The notes under the pieces: generated by a model | Seen by the model: only the letters and a program-made list of their open reading frames with translations | Told to the model about the DNA's origin: nothing | The model's database searches: none | Made by a program: the position numbers and the translations under genes | In this document: piece after piece, positions 44,259-51,337 of the stretch | How the letters are laid out: every line of letters begins with the position of its first letter | Numbering within the stretch: position 1 is the stretch's first letter | Assembly (NCBI GenBank): GCA_947306365.1 | Contig: CAMZGD010000010.1 | Span: forward strand, 1-64,000 | Source: an uncultured Bacteroidales bacterium | Lineage (GTDB): Bacteria; Bacteroidota; Bacteroidia; Bacteroidales; UBA932 | Direction: 5' to 3' | DNA: 64,000 nucleotides

Positions 44259-45085
44259 TAACGCAGGCGTCTTTTCAGTTTATCGATCGTTCCGTTCCCC
44301 AGCAGAAGCCGTGCTTCCGTCTTGGCTTTCCAAGCCAGGAATTCCCGGAAATTGGCGGCGCGGCAGCGGGAAGCCCAGGCAAAGGAGTCGGGGTGGTAGG
44401 CTTCGTAGGTTTCGGGCAGTGTGCAGACGGTCTTGTCGTACCAGGCCAGGGCGGTGATGATTGACTGTTCGTGCTTGTGGAAGGCGAAGCCGGGATCCTG
44501 CTGCCGGATTTCTTCCGGCGTCGGATCGACAATGAGTTCCGGATGGTTCAGCGAGAGGTCGAGCCACTGCTTCAGCAGGCTGTTCTCCGGGTTCTTCATG
44601 AAGAGCAGGCCGCCCATGATCTTGCGGTTTTCGCGGTAGGCCGTATCGTGGAAGTAGTTGTCGAGGAATTCGAGCGTCTGCTTCTTTGTCCAGTATTTGA
44701 TGCGGGTGCAGTCGTTGCCCCAGCGGGCGAAGATGGGGACCTTTTCGGCATACTGGAAGCAGAGGGTGTCGTATTGCTTCATCAGGTCGAACATCCGGTC
44801 CCACTCCGGCGACTTGCGGAGCGTGGAGCCGGCGTCGGCATAGACCACGATGTCGCCGGGCTGATGCGTCAGCAATGTCTGCCGGATCAGCACGGGTTTC
44901 CAGAGCCAGTAGCCGCCGCCCGTACGGTGCTGCATCAGCGGGTGCGCCTTGATGTCCTGGGGAAGGTCGGCCGGCGTATAGAGGATGACCTCGTCGAATA
45001 CCTTGATCCGGCGGGCCTGCCGCCCGATCCGTTTGAGCGAATAGGCCAGGCGCTCGTCGGCGTAGGCGATGAAGATCTTGCGCAT
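44258..45085 (-). CDS. Glycosyltransferase-like protein of capsule loci
   Basis: The start at ATG 45085 gives 275 residues. GGGYWLWKPVLIRQTLLTHQ followed by GDIVVYADAGSTL is a pattern I know from proteins annotated as hypothetical or as glycosyltransferases in capsule loci; the YADAG Asp may be the metal site. IMGGLLFMKNPEN and QDPGFAFHKHEQSIIT further on are also conserved in that group. No membrane segment is present. Its start overlaps the upstream stop region, and its stop overlaps the downstream ATG. Confidence 0.7.
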   Translation of the reverse strand: MRKIFIAYADERLAYSLKRIGRQARRIKVFDEVILYTPADLPQDIKAHPLMQHRTGGGYWLWKPVLIRQTLLTHQPGDIVVYADAGSTLRKSPEWDRMFDLMKQYDTLCFQYAEKVPIFARWGNDCTRIKYWTKKQTLEFLDNYFHDTAYRENRKIMGGLLFMKNPENSLLKQWLDLSLNHPELIVDPTPEEIRQQDPGFAFHKHEQSIITALAWYDKTVCTLPETYEAYHPDSFAWASRCRAANFREFLAWKAKTEARLLLGNGTIDKLKRRLR

Positions 45086-45978
45086 CAGATGCCGTGTTTG
45101 CGGAGTTTGAGGTAGCCGCCGTAGCCCAGGCGCGGGAAGAAGAGCTTGATGACGCCGGAAAGGTATACGAACGGTGTCCGCCAAGGGAAACAGCGGCGGC
45201 TGAACAACAGTGTGTTGTGCATATTGTAGCCGCGGTCCGAATAAAAAAGCTTCATACGTTGCTTTAATGGCAACGAGGTGTGTCCGCGCGTCTTCCCGAT
45301 ATGGTCGTTTTCACATTCGGCGGAATAGCGGGGCAGCACCAGCACGGGGAATCCGGCCTTGTGAGCCCGGTAGGTGTAGTCGTGGTCGCTGCCACCGTGC
45401 CAGTATTTTTCGCAGAAGATGCCTGTATTTTCCACCACTTCGTGCGATACGTAAGTGATGTTTCCGTGCGCGGCCTCGCAGGACTGGAAGGTCCCATTGG
45501 GCGGCAGGAGCTGGTCGAGCAGGGTGACCTTGCTCACATAATTGAAGCCGCCATAGGTAAATGCGCCGGTCTCGATGTCGCGGGTGGAACCCACATAGAT
45601 ACCGTGCTTGCCGTAAGTGGCGACACTGTATGCATCGGCGGCTGCCAGGTCTTCCCAGAATTCGGGAAGGGCATAGGTGTCGTCGTTGAGCCAAAGGTAG
45701 CCGTCGAACCCGCCTTCTGCGCGTGCCGCTTTCCAGGAATTGATCATGCCGCCGTTCCAGAACAGGTCGCCGGTACCCTGGAGGATGTGGATCGGGAAGG
45801 CGAATCCGTATGCCCGGACGGCATCGGCCGTGCCGTCGCTGCAGCCGTCGTCGGTCAGGAAAACAGACAACGAAAGGCCGCTGTCGGCCTTCTTCCATCC
45901 TTCCTGCAGTGCCTGAAGGCATCGCAGTGTCTTCTCCCTGCGGTTATAGCAGGTCATCAGTACGGCCATCCGTTTCAT
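45085..45978 (-). CDS. Glycosyltransferase family 2
   Basis: The product has 297 residues. MAVLMTCYNRREKTLRCLQA and VFLTDDGCSDGTAD open the GT-A domain, and GYLWLNDDTYALPEFW contains the NDD metal site. The middle has YWHGGSDHDYTYRAHKAGFP, the later acidic motif. A short hydrophobic stretch near the end (TPFVYLSGVIKLFF) could associate with the membrane. It belongs to a run of several different GT2-type genes between the acyltransferases. Confidence 0.9.
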   Translation of the reverse strand: MKRMAVLMTCYNRREKTLRCLQALQEGWKKADSGLSLSVFLTDDGCSDGTADAVRAYGFAFPIHILQGTGDLFWNGGMINSWKAARAEGGFDGYLWLNDDTYALPEFWEDLAAADAYSVATYGKHGIYVGSTRDIETGAFTYGGFNYVSKVTLLDQLLPPNGTFQSCEAAHGNITYVSHEVVENTGIFCEKYWHGGSDHDYTYRAHKAGFPVLVLPRYSAECENDHIGKTRGHTSLPLKQRMKLFYSDRGYNMHNTLLFSRRCFPWRTPFVYLSGVIKLFFPRLGYGGYLKLRKHGI

Positions 45979-45985
45979 GGCGTGT

Positions 45986-46810
45986 TCACGTTCGATAGGT
46001 TCTTCCGTACAGGAACTTGACCAGCCGGTCGGCGGGTCGGATCAGCAGTCCGGTTACAATGGAAATAGCGCAGGTGACAGCCCAGAACAGCAGGCTGCGC
46101 TCAAATCCCCAGATGAGGATCAGCAGGCCGCCCCAGATCATGTGGGACAGATAGATATGCGTACTCAGGAACCGGAAGTTCAAGGCGGTCTTCTGCTGCC
46201 AGGAACCGGCATCCCAGTTCTTCATCGGCGGCAGGATGCGCCGGATCAGCCCACCGAGCACCATGACGGGGAATCCGAGGAACAGGCCGTTTCGGGTAGT
46301 CTTGAACAATTTGACGTACAGATCGTTGTTCTCCAGGTTCAGGATCCTCGGGAGAAGGACCAGCAGCACAGCAAGCAGGCAGAGCACCCAGAAGGGAAGC
46401 CGGAGCTTGTCGGCCAGCCAGATGATGGCGCCGGCCCAAAGCAGGCCGAGCAGGTACCAGAGCGGCCAGGACAGGTAGTTTTCGCCGACCAGCAGCAGGT
46501 TCCGCAGATAGACGCCGACGGCCTTAACAGGCGCAAGGTGGTCGTTTGCGAAACCGATGATGGCGAAAGGCAGGAAGATGAGCGACCAGAGCAGGTAGAG
46601 GCGGAGGATCTTGCGCCACCACGCGCCCGTCCTGGCAGACCGGGCCGCCCTGTCCGGCTCGTCGAACAGTTTTCCGAACAGGAAGAATCCCGATACCAGG
46701 AAAAAGAACGGAACGGCCCAGGGGGTCAGTCCGCCCAGGTTGCCCACGCCGGTATGGATCCATACGACGACGAGGCTGAACAGGAACTTCAGCGTGTCGA
46801 TGCCCTTCAT
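45986..46810 (-). CDS. Acyltransferase-3 family membrane protein
   Basis: The start at ATG 46810 gives 274 residues with about eight hydrophobic segments, shorter than usual for the family (320-380). [20 protein letters not shown] contains the conserved His and [16 protein letters not shown] the second motif. It should O-acylate the surface glycan. Its ATG overlaps the stop of the GDP-fucose synthase gene by 4 bp. It is the third acyltransferase of the block and is GC-rich like the core genome, unlike the other two. Confidence 0.85.
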   Translation of the reverse strand: MKGIDTLKFLFSLVVVWIHTGVGNLGGLTPWAVPFFFLVSGFFLFGKLFDEPDRAARSARTGAWWRKILRLYLLWSLIFLPFAIIGFANDHLAPVKAVGVYLRNLLLVGENYLSWPLWYLLGLLWAGAIIWLADKLRLPFWVLCLLAVLLVLLPRILNLENNDLYVKLFKTTRNGLFLGFPVMVLGGLIRRILPPMKNWDAGSWQQKTALNFRFLSTHIYLSHMIWGGLLILIWGFERSLLFWAVTCAISIVTGLLIRPADRLVKFLYGRTYRT

Positions 46811-47748
46811 CGTTCGGCCCTTACGGGGTTGGTCAGGAAATCCAGGTAAGCGAGGCGGATGCCGTCTTCCAGTTCGGTCTTGTAGGTCCAGCCGAGTGCG
46901 GTGGCCTTGGAGACGTCGAGGAGCTTGCGCGGGGTGCCGTTGGGACGGGTGGTATCCCATTCGATGCGGCCCCCGTAGCCGACCACCTTCGCCACCAGTT
47001 CCGTGAGCGCCTTGATGGAAAGCTCCTTGCCCGTGCCGGCATTGACGGTCTCGTTGCCGCTATAGTGATTCATCAGGAACACGCACAGTTCGGCGAGGTC
47101 GTCCACGTAGAGGAACTCGCGCAGCGGGCTCCCGTCTCCCCAGCAGGTCACGCTTTCCGCCCCGGAAACCTTCGCCTCGTGGAAGCGGCGGATGAGCGCT
47201 GGCAGCACGTGGCTGTGCTCGGGATGGTAGTTGTCGCCCGGGCCGTAGAGGTTGGTCGGCATCACGGAGATGAAGTCGGTGCCGTACTGCCGGTTGAGGA
47301 ACTCGCAGTACTTCAGGCCGCTGATCTTGGCCAGGGCGTAGGCCTCATTGGTCTTTTCGAGCGAACCCGTGAGCAGGCAGTCTTCCTTCATCGGCTGCGG
47401 CGCCAGGCGCGGATAGATGCACGAGGAGCCGAGGAACTCGAGCTTGCGGCATCCATTGCGCCAGGCGGCGTGGATGACGTTCATCTCGAGGACCATGTTG
47501 TCGTAGAGGAAATCGGCCAGGGCGCTGCGGTTGGCTTCGATGCCGCCCACCTTGGCGGCGGCAAGGAACACGTATTCCGGCTTTTCGGCGGCGAAGAAAG
47601 TTTCGACGTCGGCCTGCCGGCACAGGTCGAGTTCGCTGTGGGTACGGGTCACGAGGTTCGTGTAACCCTGCCGCTGCAGTTCGCGCACGATGGCGGAACC
47701 GACCATCCCGCGGTGTCCCGCGACGTAGATCTTGCTGTGTTTTTCCAC
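46807..47748 (-). CDS. fcl: GDP-L-fucose synthase
   Basis: The product has 313 residues from a GTG at 47748 that overlaps the gmd stop codon. It converts GDP-4-keto-6-deoxymannose to GDP-L-fucose with [21 protein letters not shown] is the nucleotide-binding loop, [19 protein letters not shown] contains the catalytic Ser/Cys region, and YALAK at 137-141 is the YxxxK pair. The length is that of the family. It works directly after Gmd, encoded next to it. The mannose-1-phosphate guanylyltransferase needed upstream is not in the window. Confidence 0.95.
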   Translation of the reverse strand: MEKHSKIYVAGHRGMVGSAIVRELQRQGYTNLVTRTHSELDLCRQADVETFFAAEKPEYVFLAAAKVGGIEANRSALADFLYDNMVLEMNVIHAAWRNGCRKLEFLGSSCIYPRLAPQPMKEDCLLTGSLEKTNEAYALAKISGLKYCEFLNRQYGTDFISVMPTNLYGPGDNYHPEHSHVLPALIRRFHEAKVSGAESVTCWGDGSPLREFLYVDDLAELCVFLMNHYSGNETVNAGTGKELSIKALTELVAKVVGYGGRIEWDTTRPNGTPRKLLDVSKATALGWTYKTELEDGIRLAYLDFLTNPVRAER

Positions 47749-48854
47749 TATTTTACGATGCCCTTTTCGAGGTATTCGGCCAGGTTCGTGCGGATCTTGG
47801 CGGCGGCGCCTTCACCGGCCACTTTCGCCATATCCGATTCGACCATCAGCCGGACCAGTTCCTCGAAACGCGTCTTGGAGGGATTCCAGCCCAGGCAGCG
47901 CCGGGCTTTCGACGGGTCGCCGAGCAGGTTGACCACGTCGGTGGGCCGGTAAAAATCAGGACTGACTGCCACGAGCACCTTCCCGACCAGACGCGCCGGA
48001 CCGGCCGCGCAGACGCCTTTCTCATCGGCGCCTTCGCCTTCCCAGCGCAGCTCGATGCCCGCATACCGGAAAGCAAGGGTAGCGAATTCCCGCACGGTAT
48101 GCTGGACGCCGGTGGCGATCACATAGTCGTCGGGCTGCTCCTGCTGGAGCATCAGCCACATGCATTCCACGTAGTCACGGGCGTAGCCCCAGTCGCGCCG
48201 GCTGGAAAGGTTGCCCAGGAACAGTTTTTCCTGGTGCCCCTGGGCGATGCGCGCGGCGGCCAGCGTGATCTTGCGGGTCACGAAGGTTTCGCCGCGGCGC
48301 TCGCTCTCGTGGTTGAACAGGATGCCGCTGCAGCAGTACATGCCGTACGCTTCGCGGTATTCCTTCACGATCCAGTAGCCGTAGAGTTTGGCTACGGCGT
48401 AAGGGCTGTAGGGATGGAAGGGGGTCTCTTCGTTCTGCGGCACGGCCTCCACCTTGCCGTACAGTTCGGAGGTGGAGGCCTGGTAGATGCGGCAGTGCTG
48501 CTCGAGGTGGCAGGCGCGGACGGCTTCCAGTACGCGGATCACGCCCACTGCATCGACGTCGGCCGTGAATTCCGGTGCGTCGAAGCTCACCTGCACGTGG
48601 CTCTGGGCGGCCAGGTTGTAGATCTCGTCGGGCCGGACGCTGCCGACCACCTTGACGATGCTCATCGAGTCGCCCAGGTCGGCGTAGTGCAGGTGGAAGC
48701 CGGGACGGCCTTCCAGATGGGCAATCCGTTCCCGGAAATCCACCGAGCTGCGGCGGATGATTCCGTGGACTTCATACCCCTTTTCCAAAAGGAATTCGGA
48801 CAGGAAGCTGCCATCCTGTCCGGTAATTCCTGTAATCAGTGCGCGTCGGGTCAC
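47748..48854 (-). CDS. gmd: GDP-mannose 4,6-dehydratase
   Basis: The product has 368 residues from a GTG at 48854. [18 protein letters not shown] is the NADP-binding loop, [11 protein letters not shown] carries the catalytic Thr/Ser and Glu, and YAVAK at 152-156 the Tyr/Lys pair. [16 protein letters not shown] is also characteristic. It makes GDP-4-keto-6-deoxymannose for the next enzyme. It begins only 3 bp after the stop of the OmpA-family gene, so both are very probably on the same transcript, which is an unusual pairing for a capsule operon. Confidence 0.96.
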   Translation of the reverse strand: MTRRALITGITGQDGSFLSEFLLEKGYEVHGIIRRSSVDFRERIAHLEGRPGFHLHYADLGDSMSIVKVVGSVRPDEIYNLAAQSHVQVSFDAPEFTADVDAVGVIRVLEAVRACHLEQHCRIYQASTSELYGKVEAVPQNEETPFHPYSPYAVAKLYGYWIVKEYREAYGMYCCSGILFNHESERRGETFVTRKITLAAARIAQGHQEKLFLGNLSSRRDWGYARDYVECMWLMLQQEQPDDYVIATGVQHTVREFATLAFRYAGIELRWEGEGADEKGVCAAGPARLVGKVLVAVSPDFYRPTDVVNLLGDPSKARRCLGWNPSKTRFEELVRLMVESDMAKVAGEGAAAKIRTNLAEYLEKGIVK

Positions 48855-48857
48855 GAC

Positions 48858-49886
48858 CTATCTCAGGGTGATCACCACGCGGCGGTTCTGCTGACGCTTC
48901 TCTGCGTCGGTAGTGCCTTCGGTGAAGTTACCCTTGCCGCGGCCGACCGCTTCCATCCGTTCCTTCGCGACACCCTTGTCGGCCAGGTACTTCATCACGG
49001 AGTCGGCACGACGCTGCGAGAGCACGAGGTTGTAGGCGTCGGAGCCCTTGTAGTCGGTGTAGCCTTCGATCAGCGCGCTGTGCTCGGGATTCTCGATCAT
49101 CCAGGCGGCAATCTCGTCGAGCACCGGGAAGGCCTCTGCACGGAGGTTGAACTTGTCGAAGTCGAAGAGGGTGATACCGGCGATCTTCGCGGTGAATTCC
49201 TCGGACTTCTCGACCAGGTTGACCTGCGGTTCCGGTTCGGGAACAGGAATGATGACCGGCTCCGGCTCCGGTTCGACGACCGGCTCGGGCTGCGGTTCCG
49301 GTTCCGGGGCTACGTAGATGGGCTCCACTTTCTTTGCGCGCTGGCGGGCCAGGTTAACGGCCAGACCGAGCGTGGCGCTAAGGTTGGAGCCGACCGACTT
49401 GGTGCCCTCGATCGCCTTGCCGCCAAAGAGCGTAGCCTTGAAGTCGGGCACGACACTGATGACATTGCTGATCGGGATGGGCACTTTGACGCCGAGACCA
49501 CCGGCGGCCGTAGACTTGTCGGCCTTCAGGAAACCGGCGTGGAGGTACGGCATGATGAACCGGTTGTACATCAGCATGGCGTCGGCGTGGATATAGTTGT
49601 ACGGGTACTGGCCGTATTCGACGTAGCGCTTGGAAATATCCAGGCCCTGGTAGCCGACCGCAAGGCCGAACCAGTCGTTGAAGCGCCGGCCGATCCAGGC
49701 GTCAACGGCCGTGCCGGCACCCAGGTGGGAGAATTCACGGATGCTGCGGTCGACAAGCCCGTCGGCGCCGAAGTTCATACCGCCGCCGGCACCGCCGAAC
49801 CACTTGTTCTCATATTTTTCCTGTCCGAATGCGGGAAGGCAGAAAAGCACTGCCAGCAGGACGATGAAAAGCTTGTTGTATTTCAT
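48858..49886 (-). CDS. OmpA-family outer-membrane protein
   Basis: The product has 342 residues with a Sec signal peptide (cleavage after FGQ, about 22). Residues about 25-190 look like an outer-membrane beta-barrel. A Pro-Glu-rich linker (about 195-222: PEPEPQPEPVVEPEPEP) follows. The C-terminal OmpA domain (about 230-342) has LFDFDKFNLRAEAFPVLDEI and GYTDYKGSDAYNLVLSQRRA, the peptidoglycan-binding signature. It should anchor the outer membrane to the cell wall. It lies 12 bp after another beta-barrel gene and directly before gmd. Confidence 0.92.
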   Translation of the reverse strand: MKYNKLFIVLLAVLFCLPAFGQEKYENKWFGGAGGGMNFGADGLVDRSIREFSHLGAGTAVDAWIGRRFNDWFGLAVGYQGLDISKRYVEYGQYPYNYIHADAMLMYNRFIMPYLHAGFLKADKSTAAGGLGVKVPIPISNVISVVPDFKATLFGGKAIEGTKSVGSNLSATLGLAVNLARQRAKKVEPIYVAPEPEPQPEPVVEPEPEPVIIPVPEPEPQVNLVEKSEEFTAKIAGITLFDFDKFNLRAEAFPVLDEIAAWMIENPEHSALIEGYTDYKGSDAYNLVLSQRRADSVMKYLADKGVAKERMEAVGRGKGNFTEGTTDAEKRQQNRRVVITLR

Positions 49887-49898
49887 AGTCGTGGAGAT

Positions 49899-50639
49899 TT
49901 AGTAGTTGAACCGGTAGATGACGCCCAGCGAGAGGGTGAAGCGGAGGTCGAGCGGAAAGCCTGCGTAACCGGTGTAGGCCGTCTGGTCGTGCTCGCTCGG
50001 CTGAAGTCCGTTGAACTTGTCTTTGTAGGCCTCCCAGCAGAGGTTGCCGAAAAGGCCGAACGACTGCGAGAAGTCGTATTCGCCGATGAAGCCGCCCCGG
50101 AAACCGAACACCGTATTCTTGGTGGTGATGTCCTGCCACGGGTGGAACGGGTTGCCGGCTTCCCAGCTTTGGTTGCGCGGGGTGCCGTAACCCTCCGGCT
50201 TGACGAAATTGAAGGAGTGGCCGACACCAACACCCAGGTAGAGGATGGGACGGAAGGTCCGCTCCACGGCGAAGTTGCCGTTGAGGTCGAGGGTGATGTC
50301 GAAGAAGCCGTTGAGGCTCTTGAAGTTATAGGGATAAAAACCCTGTGCTGCCGTCTGGCGGGTATTGGCTGCGCTGCGGTTTTCACCATAGCCGACCGAG
50401 ATGCGGCCGCCGAGGGCGTTGGTGAACTCGTAGCCGATGGATGCGGCGCCCTGGAGCGTGAACAGTTTGATGCCGTAGCCGTTTTCCCAGTAGGAGAAAG
50501 CGTTTTCGCTGAGCGAGTACATAGGACCGCCCTGAAGGGCGAACGTCCAGGCGCGGTGTCCGCCGACGAAGGCATTCTGCGCCGACAGTGTCGCAACCCC
50601 GAAAAGAAGGACTGCGATGAGTGAAGTGAGTTTCTTCAT
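49899..50639 (-). CDS. Outer-membrane beta-barrel protein
   Basis: The product has 246 residues with a signal peptide cleaved at about residue 20 (TLSAQ). The mature part is a series of amphipathic strands with Gly and aromatic residues, ending in LSLGVIYRFNY, with a C-terminal aromatic as expected for a barrel. It has no OmpA domain. It is the first gene of the long - strand block and is preceded by a candidate promoter at 50749-50780. Function beyond an outer-membrane location is not visible. Confidence 0.85.
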   Translation of the reverse strand: MKKLTSLIAVLLFGVATLSAQNAFVGGHRAWTFALQGGPMYSLSENAFSYWENGYGIKLFTLQGAASIGYEFTNALGGRISVGYGENRSAANTRQTAAQGFYPYNFKSLNGFFDITLDLNGNFAVERTFRPILYLGVGVGHSFNFVKPEGYGTPRNQSWEAGNPFHPWQDITTKNTVFGFRGGFIGEYDFSQSFGLFGNLCWEAYKDKFNGLQPSEHDQTAYTGYAGFPLDLRFTLSLGVIYRFNY

Positions 50640-50748
50640 GGCTGAAATATAGTTTTGTTATTGTTTCCGTGAATGGCTCCGCCGTCGGAATCACAGGCTG
50701 TCCTGTGCCCCGAAACCGACGGATATGAAGCCTAACTTCATTTAACCG

Positions 50749-50780
50749 CGCAAGTTATGCATTTTTTTGCAGTTGACAAA
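50749..50780 (-). promoter_or_regulatory. Candidate promoter of the outer-membrane/capsule block
   Basis: On the - strand TTTG (50777-50780) is followed after exactly 19 bp by TAACTTGC (50750-50757), close to the Bacteroidetes -33/-7 pattern TTTG-19-TAnnTTTG (two mismatches at the end of the -7 box). It would give an untranslated leader of about 105 bases before the ATG at 50639. The leader includes CAGGACAGCCTG, an inverted repeat in the 50690-50705 region. Confidence 0.5.
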
Positions 50781-50816
50781 ATAAAATAACAACCCGCCCC
50801 CGAATGGGAGGCGGGC
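50780..50816 (-). terminator. Intrinsic terminator of the small outer-membrane protein gene
   Basis: On the - strand a GC stem CCCGCC/GGCGGG (50810-50815 and 50793-50798) with a short loop is followed by TTGTTATTTTATTTT. It lies 27 bp after the stop of the gene ending at 50843 and just before the candidate promoter of the next block. Confidence 0.85.
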
Positions 50817-50842
50817 TGGCTCAGCAGTTTTAATACTTTCAA

Positions 50843-51292
50843 TTAGAAAGCGTACCGGATGCCTAAGGCTGCACCGTAGTTCAGTGCGGCGCCGGTGACG
50901 GTGAAGATGTCCCACATCGGACGGACGTCGAGCGAGAGCTGGAACGGCGCGTTGAACTGATAGTCGATACCGACTTGTCCGCCGACACCGAGGCCCAGAT
51001 GCTTCTCGACCAGGTAGCCCTGGACGCCGGGGCCGATGTAGAAGCCGAACCCGCCGGCGAGGAACCAGTGCCAGTGGAGGATGGTGGCGACCGAAACGGC
51101 CGTGTAGCTGCCGAAGTTGGCGCCGAGGTCGAGCTCGAGGCGGTTGACGTCGGAGAGGAAGCCCTGGTAGGAGAGTTCAGCGCCGAAGGCGGAACCGGCA
51201 CCCACGCGGACACCGAGGGCGTTGCTGTACTGGGCGTTGGCCGCAGTGGTCAGGGCAACGAGTGCGATGAGGGAAATGAGGATTTTCTTCAT
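50843..51292 (-). CDS. Small outer-membrane beta-barrel protein
   Basis: The product has 149 residues with a signal peptide cut after ANAQ (about residue 21). The mature part of about 128 residues is Gly-rich with alternating hydrophobic residues (GVRVGAGSAFGAELSYQGF) and ends in Phe, as in eight-stranded barrels. It begins 45 bp after the gcvP stop and ends at a strong terminator. Function is unknown. Confidence 0.85.
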   Translation of the reverse strand: MKKILISLIALVALTTAANAQYSNALGVRVGAGSAFGAELSYQGFLSDVNRLELDLGANFGSYTAVSVATILHWHWFLAGGFGFYIGPGVQGYLVEKHLGLGVGGQVGIDYQFNAPFQLSLDVRPMWDIFTVTGAALNYGAALGIRYAF

Positions 51293-51337
51293 GTCGTTGA
51301 GTTTTTAAGGTTTAATGGTTGATTATAAATAAAATGT

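Noticed and set aside
48099-50624. A + strand open frame of 841 codons opposite gmd and the outer-membrane genes
   Set aside because: The - strand genes are clear family members. The frame is a by-product of high GC and regular third-position use; its translation is low in normal motifs and rich in Val, Asp, Gly and His.
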